From an uncultured Oscillospiraceae bacterium (lineage in GTDB: Bacteria; Bacillota; Clostridia; Oscillospirales; Ruminococcaceae): a stretch of 64,000 nucleotides of DNA. The DNA lies in assembly GCA_934462925.1 (NCBI GenBank), contig CAKSIT010000003.1:161294-225293 (forward strand), read 5' to 3'. Positions within the stretch are counted from its first letter, which is position 1. Every line of letters begins with the position of its first letter. Shown here in pieces: positions 51,047-58,999 of the stretch. The position numbers were made by a program, and so were the translations under genes. The notes under the pieces were generated by a model. It made no database searches. It had not been told where the DNA came from and saw only the letters and a list, made by a program, of their open reading frames with translations.

Positions 51047-53014
51047 TCAGCCCTGAAGCTCCTTTATCTTGTCGCGCAGGTATGCCGCGTGTTCAAAGTC
51101 GAGCATTTTCGCCGCGCGCTTCATCTCCGCGGTATACTGCGTGATGAGCTTTTCGCGCTCCGCACGCGGCAGCCACTTTGCAGACTTTTTGGAGCGCTTG
51201 TCCGCAGGCTTTTTGCTTATTTCAAGAACGTCGCGTATCTCCTTGATTATCGTTTTCGGCACGATACCGTGTTCTTCGTTGTATTTCATCTGAATCTGGC
51301 GGCGGCGCAGCGTTTCGGTTATCGCGCGCTCCATAGAGTCCGTCACGCTGTCCGCGTACATTATTACCGTACCCTCGGCGTTTCGCGCGGCTCTGCCTAT
51401 GGTCTGCACAAGCGACGTTTCGCTGCGCAGAAAGCCCTCTTTGTCCGCGTCGAGTATCGCCACAAGCGACACCTCGGGGATATCAAGTCCCTCGCGCAGC
51501 AGGTTTATTCCAACAAGCACGTCAAACTCGCCCGCGCGCAGGTCGCGTATTATCTCCATACGCTCCATCGTGTCTATATCGTGGTGCATATAGCGCACCT
51601 TTATTCCTGTTTTTTCAAGGTAGCTTGTAAGGTCCTCCGCCATTTTCTTGGTGAGGGTAGTAACAAGCACGCGCTGCTTTTTCGCCGTGCGGGTGTTTAT
51701 CTCGGAGATAAGGTCCTCTATCTGCCCCTCGGTGGGTTTTACGACTATTTCGGGGTCGAGAAGCCCCGTCGGGCGTATAACCTGCTCAATTATCTGCGTG
51801 GAATGCTCGCGCTCGAAATCGCCCGGCGTTGCCGAAACGAATATCGCCTGATTCACCTTGTCGTAGAACTCGTCGAAGTTCAGCGGGCGGTTGTCGTACG
51901 CGCAGGGCAGGCGGAAGCCGTAGTCCACAAGGTTCTTCTTGCGCGCAAGGTCGCCGCCGTACATTCCGCGAACCTGCGGCAGCGTGACGTGGCTCTCGTC
52001 CACCATAAGCAAAAAGTCCTCGGGGAAGTGGTCTATAAGCGTTATCGGGGTGCTGCCCGCGGGGCGGCGCGCAAGCACGCGCGAGTAGTTCTCTATGCCC
52101 TTGCACGTGCCTATTTCCGCAAGCATTTCCATGTCGTAGCGCGTGCGCTGCTCGATTCGCTGCGCCTCTATAAGCTTGTTGTTGTCCTTGAAGAACTTTA
52201 TGCGCTCGTCCAGCTCCTGCGCTATCTCCTCTAATGCGTCGCTCATTTTATCCCTGCCTATAACGTAGTGCGTAGCGGGGAATATCATGCAGTGCAGCAG
52301 GCTGTTCTTTACGTTGCCCGTTACCACCTCAAACTCGCTTATGCGGTCTATCTCGTCGCCGAAAAACTCCACCCTCACGGCGGTTTCGCTCGGTCCGCCC
52401 GCAGGGAATATCTCGAGCGTATCGCCGCGCACGCGGAACTTGTTTCGTGTGAAGCTCAGCTCGTTGCGCTCGTATTGCATATCAATGAGCTTTTTCATCA
52501 CGTCGTCGCGTGAAATCTCCTGCCCCTGCCTTATAGAGAGTGTGTTGGAGCGGTAGTCCTCGGGGCTGCCCAGCGAGTATATGCAGGACACCGAGGATAC
52601 GATTATAACGTCCCTGCGCTCTGCAAGCGCCGCCGTAGCGGAGTGCCGCAGGCGGTCTATCTCATCGTTTATCGAGCTGTCCTTTTCGATATACGCGTCG
52701 GTCGAGGGGATATACGCCTCGGGCTGGTAGTAGTCGTAGTAGCTTACGAAAAACTCCACCGCGTTGTTCGGAAAGAACTCGCGGAACTCCGCGCAGAGCT
52801 GCGCGGCGAGCGTTTTGTTGTGTGCAAGCACAAGCGTGGGCTTGTTTACGTTGGCAATGATATTCGCCATTGTAAAGGTCTTGCCCGAGCCTGTAACGCC
52901 AAGCAGCGTCTGCTCCTTATCGCCGCGCAGAACGCCCTCGGAAAGCGCCGCGATAGCCTCGGGCTGGTCGCCCGTGGGCTTGTATTGAGAGTGAAGCTCA
53001 AATTTCCTGTCCAT
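51047..53014 (-). CDS. uvrB: excinuclease ABC subunit B
   Basis: 655 residues. Damage-verification helicase. Walker [14 protein letters not shown] near residue 40, the beta-hairpin region [19 protein letters not shown] box ([11 protein letters not shown]), QTIGRAARN in motif VI, and a C-terminal UvrC-interacting UVR domain ([17 protein letters not shown]). ATG at 53014 after AAAGGAGAGCT. The promoter is embedded in a 43-base palindrome that looks like an SOS operator. Confidence 0.96.
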   Translation of the reverse strand: MDRKFELHSQYKPTGDQPEAIAALSEGVLRGDKEQTLLGVTGSGKTFTMANIIANVNKPTLVLAHNKTLAAQLCAEFREFFPNNAVEFFVSYYDYYQPEAYIPSTDAYIEKDSSINDEIDRLRHSATAALAERRDVIIVSSVSCIYSLGSPEDYRSNTLSIRQGQEISRDDVMKKLIDMQYERNELSFTRNKFRVRGDTLEIFPAGGPSETAVRVEFFGDEIDRISEFEVVTGNVKNSLLHCMIFPATHYVIGRDKMSDALEEIAQELDERIKFFKDNNKLIEAQRIEQRTRYDMEMLAEIGTCKGIENYSRVLARRPAGSTPITLIDHFPEDFLLMVDESHVTLPQVRGMYGGDLARKKNLVDYGFRLPCAYDNRPLNFDEFYDKVNQAIFVSATPGDFEREHSTQIIEQVIRPTGLLDPEIVVKPTEGQIEDLISEINTRTAKKQRVLVTTLTKKMAEDLTSYLEKTGIKVRYMHHDIDTMERMEIIRDLRAGEFDVLVGINLLREGLDIPEVSLVAILDADKEGFLRSETSLVQTIGRAARNAEGTVIMYADSVTDSMERAITETLRRRQIQMKYNEEHGIVPKTIIKEIRDVLEISKKPADKRSKKSAKWLPRAEREKLITQYTAEMKRAAKMLDFEHAAYLRDKIKELQG

Positions 53015-53049
53015 AGCTCTCCTTTATACCGTGTTCATTTGAAAATGAC

Positions 53050-53098
53050 AAATGAACGTTCACAAGTATATTATACTCGTGAACGTTCATTTTGTCAA
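53050..53098 (-). promoter_or_regulatory. uvrBA promoter inside a twin-GAACGTTC palindrome (SOS-like operator)
   Basis: Minus strand TTGACA (53098-53093), 17 bases, TATAAT (53075-53070). GAACGTTC occurs at 53054-53061 and 53081-53088, placed symmetrically: bases 53050-53092 form a near-perfect 43-base palindrome. One copy fills the spacer, the other sits just past the -10 box. The core matches the GAAC/GTTC half-sites of Gram-positive LexA boxes but without the usual four-base gap. Confidence 0.75.
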
Positions 53099-53134
53099 CC
53101 CCTGTTGCAGTACATTAAAAAATAATACACCTGT

Positions 53135-53827
53135 CTAAATCCACAAATCTGGCAGAAGCCGCGCCGCTCTCATGGAATAGCTGCCCTCCTCGTTCACGAT
53201 GATGTGGTCTATCATGGTTATGCCAATCGACGACAGGGAAGCGGCTATTCGCCTTGTCGAAGCGACGTCCGCCGCGGACGCCAGCAGCACGCCGCGCGGG
53301 TGGCAGTGGGTCATTATGATGTTGCTGCATTGCGTTTTGATAGCGCGCAGCACGATATACCGCAGGTCAAGCTCGACAGAACCCGTGTCCCCGCGCGAAA
53401 TGCAGGATTCCCCTATAAGGTTGAGCGACTTGTCCAGAAAGACAATGTGCGCCTCCTCAACGTCAGCGCCGCGCAGAAGCTCAAAGCAGTAGCTGCGTGC
53501 GCGCTCGGTGGAATCGAGCCTGATACCGCTCATGTCCGTCTTGCCGCAGCGGCGCGAGAAGTCTTTAAGAAAGCAGATAAGCCCCGCAGCGGTAGGTCCT
53601 ACGTCGTCTACCTCGCAGAGCGCGTCGTAGTCGGCGTGCATTACGCCCTCAAGCGAGCCGAAGCGCTCTATGAGCCTGTGCGCTATGTCGTTGGTATTGC
53701 GGCGGGTATAGGCGGAAAACAGGAAAATCTCGAGCAGCTCGTGGTCCTCAAAACTGTCTATTCCGTGTTCAAGGTAGCGCTTAAGCATACGCTGCCTGTG
53801 ACCCTTGTGAATGCTCTCCTCCGCCAT
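53135..53827 (-). CDS. radC: RadC-family JAB/MPN domain protein
   Basis: 230 residues. N-terminal helix-hairpin-helix-like part (LEIFLFSAYTRRNTNDIAHRL; VDDVGPTAAGLICFL) and the C-terminal RadC domain with the metal motif MTHCHPRG ... SAADV (His-x-His and Asp). The usual His-Pro-Ser-Gly is here His-Pro-Arg-Gly. The name is historical; a DNA-repair role is not established. ATG at 53827. It is transcribed divergently from nothing and follows the cls terminator region. Confidence 0.88.
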   Translation of the reverse strand: MAEESIHKGHRQRMLKRYLEHGIDSFEDHELLEIFLFSAYTRRNTNDIAHRLIERFGSLEGVMHADYDALCEVDDVGPTAAGLICFLKDFSRRCGKTDMSGIRLDSTERARSYCFELLRGADVEEAHIVFLDKSLNLIGESCISRGDTGSVELDLRYIVLRAIKTQCSNIIMTHCHPRGVLLASAADVASTRRIAASLSSIGITMIDHIIVNEEGSYSMRAARLLPDLWI

Positions 53828-53917
53828 GTTACCAACTCCGTTCGCAGTATTTCTGCGGAAATACCGCAGGTCTATTCTTTATTATATTGCATTTCAGGGT
53901 GATTTGTCAAGCGCTCG

Positions 53918-53947
53918 GAAAAAAACACCGCCTATGTCAGGCGGTGT
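53918..53947 (-). terminator. terminator of the cardiolipin synthase gene
   Basis: ACACCGCC pairs with GGCGGTGT around TATGTCA, followed on the minus strand by seven T. Confidence 0.85.
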
Positions 53948-53967
53948 CAGCTTGTATGCTTTGCTCG

Positions 53968-55515
53968 TTACATCATAGGCGCGAACAGCCTTAGCAGCGC
54001 GCGGCCTATGCGCACGAAAATATTAACGTGCAGGCAGTCCGCATAGGTGATTTCGGTACACTTTTCGAGCGTTTCGAGGTAGTCGCGCTTTATGTCGGCA
54101 ACGCACGGGGTGTTGTACATCCACGTTGCGCACTCAAAATGCAGGTAAAGGCTGCGGAAATCAAGGTTTATCGTACCCACGACAGCCACCTTGTCGTCTG
54201 AAACAAAGTTCTTTGCGTGAATGAAGCCCGGGGTGTACTCGTAAATCTTAACGCCGTAGCGAACCAGCTTTTTGTAATGCGCGCGCGTTACCGCGTGTAC
54301 AAACCACTTGTCAGCAATATGCGGCGTGATTATCCTTACGTCCGTGCCGCTTTTCGCCGCGAGAATAAGCGCCGTTGACATCTCGTTGTCGATGATAAGG
54401 TAGGGCGTTGTGATATAAACGTAGTCCTTTGCGTCGTTGATGATGTTCATGTAGGCGTTTTCGCCAACAGGCTCGTCGTCAAGCGGGCTGTCCGTAAACG
54501 GCACGACGTAACCGCTGCTTTTGCAGCCCTCTATATCCTCGGAGCGGGGCATATACAGCCCGTTGTCCTTTGGCTTTGAGGCGGTAAGATAGTTCCACAT
54601 GGTAAGGAACATCATCGTGAAATTCCACACGCCATCGCCCTTAAGCATTACCGCCGTGTCCTTCCAGTGACCGTGCTTTGCGTAGGCGTTGATGTACTCG
54701 TCCGCGAGGTTCACGCCGCCGTTGAACGCCGTGTGGCCGTCTATAACGAGTATTTTTCTGTGGTCGCGGTTGTTCATTTTGGCGGACCATATAGGCCGCA
54801 GCCTGTTGAACACCCTGCACTTTATGCCCATTGCTTCAAGCTTTTCGTTGTACTTTGTCGGCAGCGTAAACAGGCAGCCGAAATCGTCGTAGATAACGCG
54901 CACGTCCACGCCCTGCTTCGCCTTGCGCTCGAGTATCTCTAGGATAGGATTCCACATCTTGCCCTCTTGTATGATGAAGTACTCAAGGAAGATGAAGCGC
55001 TGCGCCTTTTCAAGCTCGGTGAGCATTCTCGCAAACTTGTCTTCGCCCAAGGGAAAGTAGGTGACCTCGGTATTGCCGCAAACGGGGTAGCCGCCGTAGT
55101 TGTACAGGTAGTTCGCCTGCTTTTCCGCAGCAGGGCTTTCGCGGTGCAGCGCCTGAACAATCTCGCGGTTCTGCGGCAAAAGCTCCTTGCTCTCAAAGTC
55201 GAAGCGGCACATACGCTTTCGCAGCCTGTCGCTTGAATGGCTGTTGCCGAAGAATATATAGAACATAAGCCCGAATATAGGCACAATAAGTATCGGGATT
55301 ATCCACGCTATCTTGTAGCTGGGGTTCATGTCGGAGTTTACGATGTAAAACACCACGATAAGCGCAACGACTTGGAAAATATAGTATGAATAAATAAACG
55401 CCGTGCCGAGCGTCCAGAACAGCACCACAAGGTAGAACACCTGCAGCGCAATGCCTATAACGCACACGGTCGTGCGGTTGAAAATCTTTTTCAGCGCCTT
55501 GACGATAAAATTCAC
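53968..55515 (-). CDS. cls: cardiolipin synthase (phospholipase D superfamily)
   Basis: 515 residues. Two N-terminal membrane helices (about 15-60), then two HKD motifs: HRKILVIDGHTAFNGG (about residue 250) and HAKNFVSDDKVAVVG (about 430). It condenses two phosphatidylglycerols into cardiolipin. The start is set at the GTG at 55515, behind AAAGGGGCGG, giving the normal length; the frame is open much further upstream through the element D region without any start signal. Confidence 0.92.
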   Translation of the reverse strand: MNFIVKALKKIFNRTTVCVIGIALQVFYLVVLFWTLGTAFIYSYYIFQVVALIVVFYIVNSDMNPSYKIAWIIPILIVPIFGLMFYIFFGNSHSSDRLRKRMCRFDFESKELLPQNREIVQALHRESPAAEKQANYLYNYGGYPVCGNTEVTYFPLGEDKFARMLTELEKAQRFIFLEYFIIQEGKMWNPILEILERKAKQGVDVRVIYDDFGCLFTLPTKYNEKLEAMGIKCRVFNRLRPIWSAKMNNRDHRKILVIDGHTAFNGGVNLADEYINAYAKHGHWKDTAVMLKGDGVWNFTMMFLTMWNYLTASKPKDNGLYMPRSEDIEGCKSSGYVVPFTDSPLDDEPVGENAYMNIINDAKDYVYITTPYLIIDNEMSTALILAAKSGTDVRIITPHIADKWFVHAVTRAHYKKLVRYGVKIYEYTPGFIHAKNFVSDDKVAVVGTINLDFRSLYLHFECATWMYNTPCVADIKRDYLETLEKCTEITYADCLHVNIFVRIGRALLRLFAPMM

Positions 55516-55676
55516 GCAATCCGCCCCTTTAATAACTCTGTGGCAACACCCTCCAAAGACTGCTTTCAGGCTTTTACGCCGCCTGCGCATAATCTTTGTG
55601 CGGTATAGCTCTATATCTATTTTACACATTTGGGCAGGATTTGTCAAGCTTTCTGTAAAATTAAGACGCATGAAAA

Positions 55677-55698
55677 AGCGCGGACATAACTCCGCGCG
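55677..55698. repeat. duplicated terminator hairpin, left copy (flank of element D)
   Basis: AGCGCGGACATAACTCCGCGCG, identical over 22 bases to 55888-55909; a CGCGGA/TCCGCG hairpin. Confidence 0.85.
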
Positions 55699-55887
55699 CA
55701 GCCTGTTGAAAAAATCCATTTTGCCCGCGTAGCGGGCTTTGAAATAACCTTTTTTGCCTCGGGCTTCCCGAGGCAAAAAACTCTTCTATCCGCACAAGTG
55801 TGCGGGTTGACGGCACACCGTCAACCCGTGCGCGCCGTGCGGATGTTTCGGCGGAAAACCCCCGTATGGGGGTTTTTCGACGGTCTG
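55699..55887 (-). mobile_element. non-coding terminal-inverted-repeat element, copy D
   Basis: 189 bases, closest to copy B. Left end CAGCCTGTTGAAAAA, right end inverted CAGACCGTCGAAAAA. Perfect 22-base direct repeats on both sides. Inner stems include CCCGCGTAGCGGG, GCCTCGGG/CCCGAGGC, GGGTTGACGG/CCGTCAACCC and CCCCCGTATGGGGG. Compared with B the GGTTTGACGG/CCGTCAAACC stem has changed on both arms so that pairing is kept. Orientation is opposite to copies A and C. Confidence 0.82.
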
Positions 55888-55909
55888 AGCGCGGACATAA
55901 CTCCGCGCG
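55888..55909. terminator. hairpin, right copy of the duplication around element D
   Basis: CGCGGA paired with TCCGCG, identical to 55677-55698. It is likely the original transcription end of the divIC-side operon on the minus strand, though its T-run is weak. Confidence 0.55.
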
Positions 55910-55914
55910 GCAAT

Positions 55915-56240
55915 ATAAAAGGGGAGAAGCGCTCCCGGAATCATGTAACACCCGGTCCCGATGGAAGAAAACATCTGAGAGTATCGCTTTTCCGTAAAAT
56001 TTAAGAGGGCGGTGAATTACCGCAGTAATACTACCACCCTCTAGCGACTGATTTTTCTGTTGTCCATCCAACTGCGCCGACCCTTACGTTCGACAGTGGA
56101 GCGAGGAATTTCGTTGCCATCGCCAACGCCCTGTATCTTTCGCAACAGGGTTGGTTACAAATGTAACCATCGGATTGAATCGTGTCAGCCCACGCTATCA
56201 CTACACAAAACAGCGCCGAAAAAGGGGCTGCCTTTGAATA
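55915..56240. other. structured stretch without a gene, possible non-coding RNA
   Basis: 326 bases rich in stems: GGAGAAGCG/CGCTTTTCC (55921-55997), AGAGGG.GG/CC.CCCTCT (about 56004-56043), CGTTG/CAACG, CCCTGT/ACAGGG and GGTTACA/TGTAACC (about 56110-56170). On the minus strand the AGAGGG stem is followed by TTAAATTTT, so a transcript ending there would start just behind divIC. A frame on that strand is open but has no start or ribosome-binding site. No known RNA class is recognised with confidence. Confidence 0.35.
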
Positions 56241-56244
56241 AAAC

Positions 56245-56568
56245 TTATTCTCCCGCAGAAGGCACGATGTAGAAAATCTTCTCATCGGGCTTTGCGTAGT
56301 CGAGCTTTTCGCGCGCCTTGTTTTCGATGTAGCTGTCAAGGTCCGCGCCGTCCTCAAGGTAACGGTTTATCTCGGCGTTCGACTCCTCGACCGCCTGCAA
56401 TTCAGCCGAAAGCGAGTCGTACTGCTGCTGATATTCCTTTATCTGCACGTTGTCGGAGATAATGCTGTACGCTACATACACGCACAAAACAGCAATAGCT
56501 GTGAACGCGAGTACAGACACAAGTCCGCGCTTTTCACTGCGTTTTTCTGACCGTTGCTCTGATGACAT
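56245..56568 (-). CDS. divIC: septum formation initiator DivIC/FtsB-like
   Basis: 107 residues. A short basic N-terminus, one membrane helix (about 17-38), then an extracytoplasmic coiled coil (QIKEYQQQYDSLSAELQAVEESNAEINRYL is the heptad region, described by position 44-72), ending in a YAKPDEKIFYIV box typical of DivIC. Part of the divisome with FtsL. It overlaps yabQ by 35 bases. The order yabP-yabQ-divIC is conserved in spore formers. Confidence 0.9.
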   Translation of the reverse strand: MSSEQRSEKRSEKRGLVSVLAFTAIAVLCVYVAYSIISDNVQIKEYQQQYDSLSAELQAVEESNAEINRYLEDGADLDSYIENKAREKLDYAKPDEKIFYIVPSAGE

Positions 56569-57073
56569 TTGCGTTCACACTTCCCCTCGTAATATCTACC
56601 TTGTTATTATACATCTTTTTACTGCCCGATTGCAAGTGTTTACGGGCATTTTCTTCTACCGCGCGCGAAAAATCGGCGACTTTCCCAAAAGCCCTGCGCA
56701 TAAACTGTGCAAATGCTCCAAAGCCCTGTCGGATTTTTGTTGCCGCCTTTCGCGCGGCTCTGCCAATAGTTTTGCGCCAGAGGGCCGCAGCCGCGCCCTC
56801 AACGGCGTTAAACAGCCTGCCTATAGTCACAATGTACGCGAACACTCCCGCCGCAAAACCAAGCACGGTATACACGCGCACATAGTTTCCAAGCGAAAGC
56901 GAAAGCCTGAACACGCCATCGGCGGCAAGCACAAAAAACGCTATGTCGCAGACTATTACAGCAGCCTCAAAGCGCAGTATCAGGCGAACAAGGCGCAGCG
57001 CCTCGTAAACAGGACCGAACGCCGCGCCAAGCAACAGTCCCAGCATAAAGCACTCCGGAATTGAATGAACCAT
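56534..57073 (-). CDS. yabQ: spore cortex protein YabQ
   Basis: 179 residues. N-terminal four-helix membrane region opening with CFMLGLLLGAAFGPVYEALRL, the YabQ signature, and a basic C-terminal tail (RKAATKIRQGFGAF). In Bacillus it is a mother-cell membrane protein needed for spore cortex. ATG at 57073, ten bases behind yabP. The call rests on both the signature and the neighbours. Confidence 0.88.
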   Translation of the reverse strand: MVHSIPECFMLGLLLGAAFGPVYEALRLVRLILRFEAAVIVCDIAFFVLAADGVFRLSLSLGNYVRVYTVLGFAAGVFAYIVTIGRLFNAVEGAAAALWRKTIGRAARKAATKIRQGFGAFAQFMRRAFGKVADFSRAVEENARKHLQSGSKKMYNNKVDITRGSVNANVIRATVRKTQ

Positions 57074-57083
57074 GCGCGCCGCC

Positions 57084-57353
57084 TTATCTGAACAGCTTCT
57101 TCGCGGGGCTGTCGAGCAGGCTGCCGCGGCTGTAGGTAAGCGAGCAGACCTTTCCCGTCATGGCAAACTCGCCCGTTGCCGATTCAAGCGCGATAACGTG
57201 CAGGTCCTCGCCCTTAATCACAAGCTCGCCCATCACCGTGTCAAGTATTATCCTGCTCTCTGTGAAGCCGTCAATGTCATTAACGCCCGATATCCGCAGG
57301 CTGCCGCGGTTTTCCATAATTACGTTGTGCGGCGTGTTCTTGCCGTCCGTCAT
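57084..57353 (-). CDS. yabP: sporulation protein YabP
   Basis: 89 residues, YabP/YqfC family. Contains NVIMENRGSLRISGV and a beta-rich body (GELVIKGEDLHV). The start is the ATG at 57353, directly after AAAGGAGGAGATTCTT; an in-frame ATG at 57386 lies upstream of that site and is rejected. First of yabP-yabQ-divIC, with sporulation-specific expression expected for the first two. Confidence 0.9.
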   Translation of the reverse strand: MTDGKNTPHNVIMENRGSLRISGVNDIDGFTESRIILDTVMGELVIKGEDLHVIALESATGEFAMTGKVCSLTYSRGSLLDSPAKKLFR

Positions 57354-57497
57354 AAGAATCTCCTCCTTTGGTTTGGCTTTAGGCACGCTTGGCGTGCTGT
57401 CTTGTTAGATTCTATTCGGACAGGTAGGCGAATATGCGGGGCAGGGGAGATAAAGCGAAAGCCGCGGCATTACGCAGCGGCTCGGCTGTATGGGCTT

Positions 57498-57737
57498 TCA
57501 GACCACCTCGTAAAGCGCGGCGGCTTCGTCCTTCTTTGTGAACTCGCGCACATCAAGCACGCGCACCTTAAGGGGCTTTGCGCCCATGTTTATTACGATG
57601 ATGTCGCCCGTTTTAACGTCGTAGGACGCGCGCGCGGGCTTTCCGTTTACGGAAACCTTGTCGGCGTCGCACGCCTCGTTAGCCACGGTGCGGCGCTTTA
57701 TCAGGCGTGATACCTTAAGATATTTGTCTAATCTCAT
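57498..57737 (-). CDS. S4-domain RNA-binding protein (YabO/HslR-like)
   Basis: 79 residues. MRLDKYLKVSRLIKRRTVANEAC is the S4 alpha-L motif, followed by KVSVNGKPARASYDVKTGD. The family binds structured RNA, in some members stalled 50S subunits. Start is the ATG at 57737 with GAGGTAAAG upstream; the longer frame to 57791 is not supported. It lies between HU and yabP as yabO does in Bacillus. Confidence 0.9.
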   Translation of the reverse strand: MRLDKYLKVSRLIKRRTVANEACDADKVSVNGKPARASYDVKTGDIIVINMGAKPLKVRVLDVREFTKKDEAAALYEVV

Positions 57738-57800
57738 AACTTTACCTCGGTCGTATCTGTGCGTGTTTAAAGCTCTGCGCGGTATGCACACGGCATACTC

Positions 57801-57828
57801 AAAAAAACGGCAGGCAAAAGCCCGCCGT
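57801..57828 (-). terminator. terminator behind the HU gene
   Basis: ACGGC.GGC pairs with GCC.GCCGT around AAAA, followed on the minus strand by seven T. It separates HU from the S4 gene. Confidence 0.82.
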
Positions 57829-57850
57829 CTTATTGTGTCAAATACAGGAA

Positions 57851-58126
57851 TTATTCAGCAACTGCGTCCTTAAGGTGTCTGCCTGCCTTGAAAGCGGGAG
57901 CTTTTGTAGCTGCAATCTCAATCTTCTTCTTGGTGCGGGGGTTCACGCCGGTTCTTGCTGCGCGCTCACGAACCTCGAATGTACCAAAGCCTACGAGCTG
58001 AATGGATTCGCCCTTAGCGAGGGTCTCGGTGATGGTGTCGATTACACCGGTAATAGCCTTTTCAGCGTCCTTCTTGGAAAGACCGGACTTAGCTGCTACT
58101 TCTGTTACTAATTCTGCTTTTGTCAT
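57851..58126 (-). CDS. hup: DNA-binding protein HU
   Basis: 91 residues, normal HU length. MTKAELVTEVAAKSGLSKKDAE helix, then the DNA-binding arm with GFGTFEVRERAARTGVNPRTKK and the invariant Pro at the tip, and the VPAFKAG-like ending (APAFKAGRHLKDAV). RBS GGAGGTTT before the ATG. Codon use is more selective than the neighbours, as for a highly expressed gene. Confidence 0.96.
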   Translation of the reverse strand: MTKAELVTEVAAKSGLSKKDAEKAITGVIDTITETLAKGESIQLVGFGTFEVRERAARTGVNPRTKKKIEIAATKAPAFKAGRHLKDAVAE

Positions 58127-58159
58127 GTTGTTAAACCTCCAAAATAATCTATCTAACGG

Positions 58160-58951
58160 TCAGCGACCGCTAAAAACCTTTTCAGCCATTTCGCGCAGTT
58201 CCTCGTCCGTCATAGACTCCATGCTCCTGCCCGATTGGCGGGCGGCTTCTTCAAGCGCCCTGAATTGCATTATAATCCGATTTGTCGAATATGTCAAGGC
58301 TTTTTCGCCATCGACCCGCAAAATTCTGTCTAAATTACAAAATCCGAGCAGCATATCTCCCGATATCTGTTGATTTTGTGCATTGACAGGGTCGAAGCCG
58401 CTTTTTTCAAGCTCGTCAAGCCCCGCGCGTATCTTATCAGCCCACTGCTTTGCGCTGTCTATCGGCAGACCTGCCCTGGCGGCGCGCTTGCAGACCTTTT
58501 CGCCCCTCAGCAGGGCAGGGAATGTCTTGGGCACGCTTTCAAGCGTATCGGCGAATGTGTCCTGGTGCTTCGACTCTTTCTTTAAAGCGTCCCAGTTTTT
58601 AAGCACATCATCGCTGTTGTCTACCTTTACCTCGCCAAAAACGTGTGGGTGACGGTAAACCAGTTTCTGGCATATATCATTGCATACGTCGTCAAAACAG
58701 AAATGCCCCTGCTCCTTTTCAATCTGCGAATGAAACGCTATCTGAAGGAGAAGGTCTCCCAGCTCCTCGCGTAACATTTCGGGACTGTTGCAGTCTATAC
58801 CCTCGCAGACCTCGTAGGCTTCCTCGATAAGGTCGGTGCGAATGCTCTCATGAGTCTGCACCTTGTCCCACGGGCAGCCGTTTTCGGAACGAAGAATCTC
58901 CATTATTTCAAGAAGGTCGCTAAGATTATATCTTTCCTTAAACTCAAACAT
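58160..58951 (-). CDS. mazG: nucleoside triphosphate pyrophosphohydrolase MazG
   Basis: 263 residues, tandem MazG domains. First domain: ENGCPWDKVQTHESIRTDLIEEAYEVCEGI and LREELGDLLLQIAFHS with the EExxE-x12-ExxD metal motif; then YRHPHVFGEV. The second, weaker domain follows near residue 165. Housekeeping NTP pyrophosphatase, equivalent to the MazG half of Bacillus YabN. Start is the ATG at 58951 with AGGAAAGAGG 12 bases upstream; a GTG at 58960 is the alternative. Confidence 0.92.
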   Translation of the reverse strand: MFEFKERYNLSDLLEIMEILRSENGCPWDKVQTHESIRTDLIEEAYEVCEGIDCNSPEMLREELGDLLLQIAFHSQIEKEQGHFCFDDVCNDICQKLVYRHPHVFGEVKVDNSDDVLKNWDALKKESKHQDTFADTLESVPKTFPALLRGEKVCKRAARAGLPIDSAKQWADKIRAGLDELEKSGFDPVNAQNQQISGDMLLGFCNLDRILRVDGEKALTYSTNRIIMQFRALEEAARQSGRSMESMTDEELREMAEKVFSGR

Positions 58952-58999
58952 AAATTTCACGAACCTCTTTCCTTGAAATCTGACGATACCTTTAATATA

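Noticed and set aside
48361..51144. A 927-codon open frame on the plus strand opposite uvrA
   Set aside because: It is fully antisense to a well-recognised uvrA, is rich in Arg, Ala and Val as expected from the complement of GC-rich codons, and has no ribosome-binding site. Similar shadows lie opposite many genes here.
56031..56357. Minus-strand 108-codon frame behind divIC
   Set aside because: It begins inside divIC in another frame, without a start signal, and crosses several perfect stems; a structured RNA or spacer is more likely.
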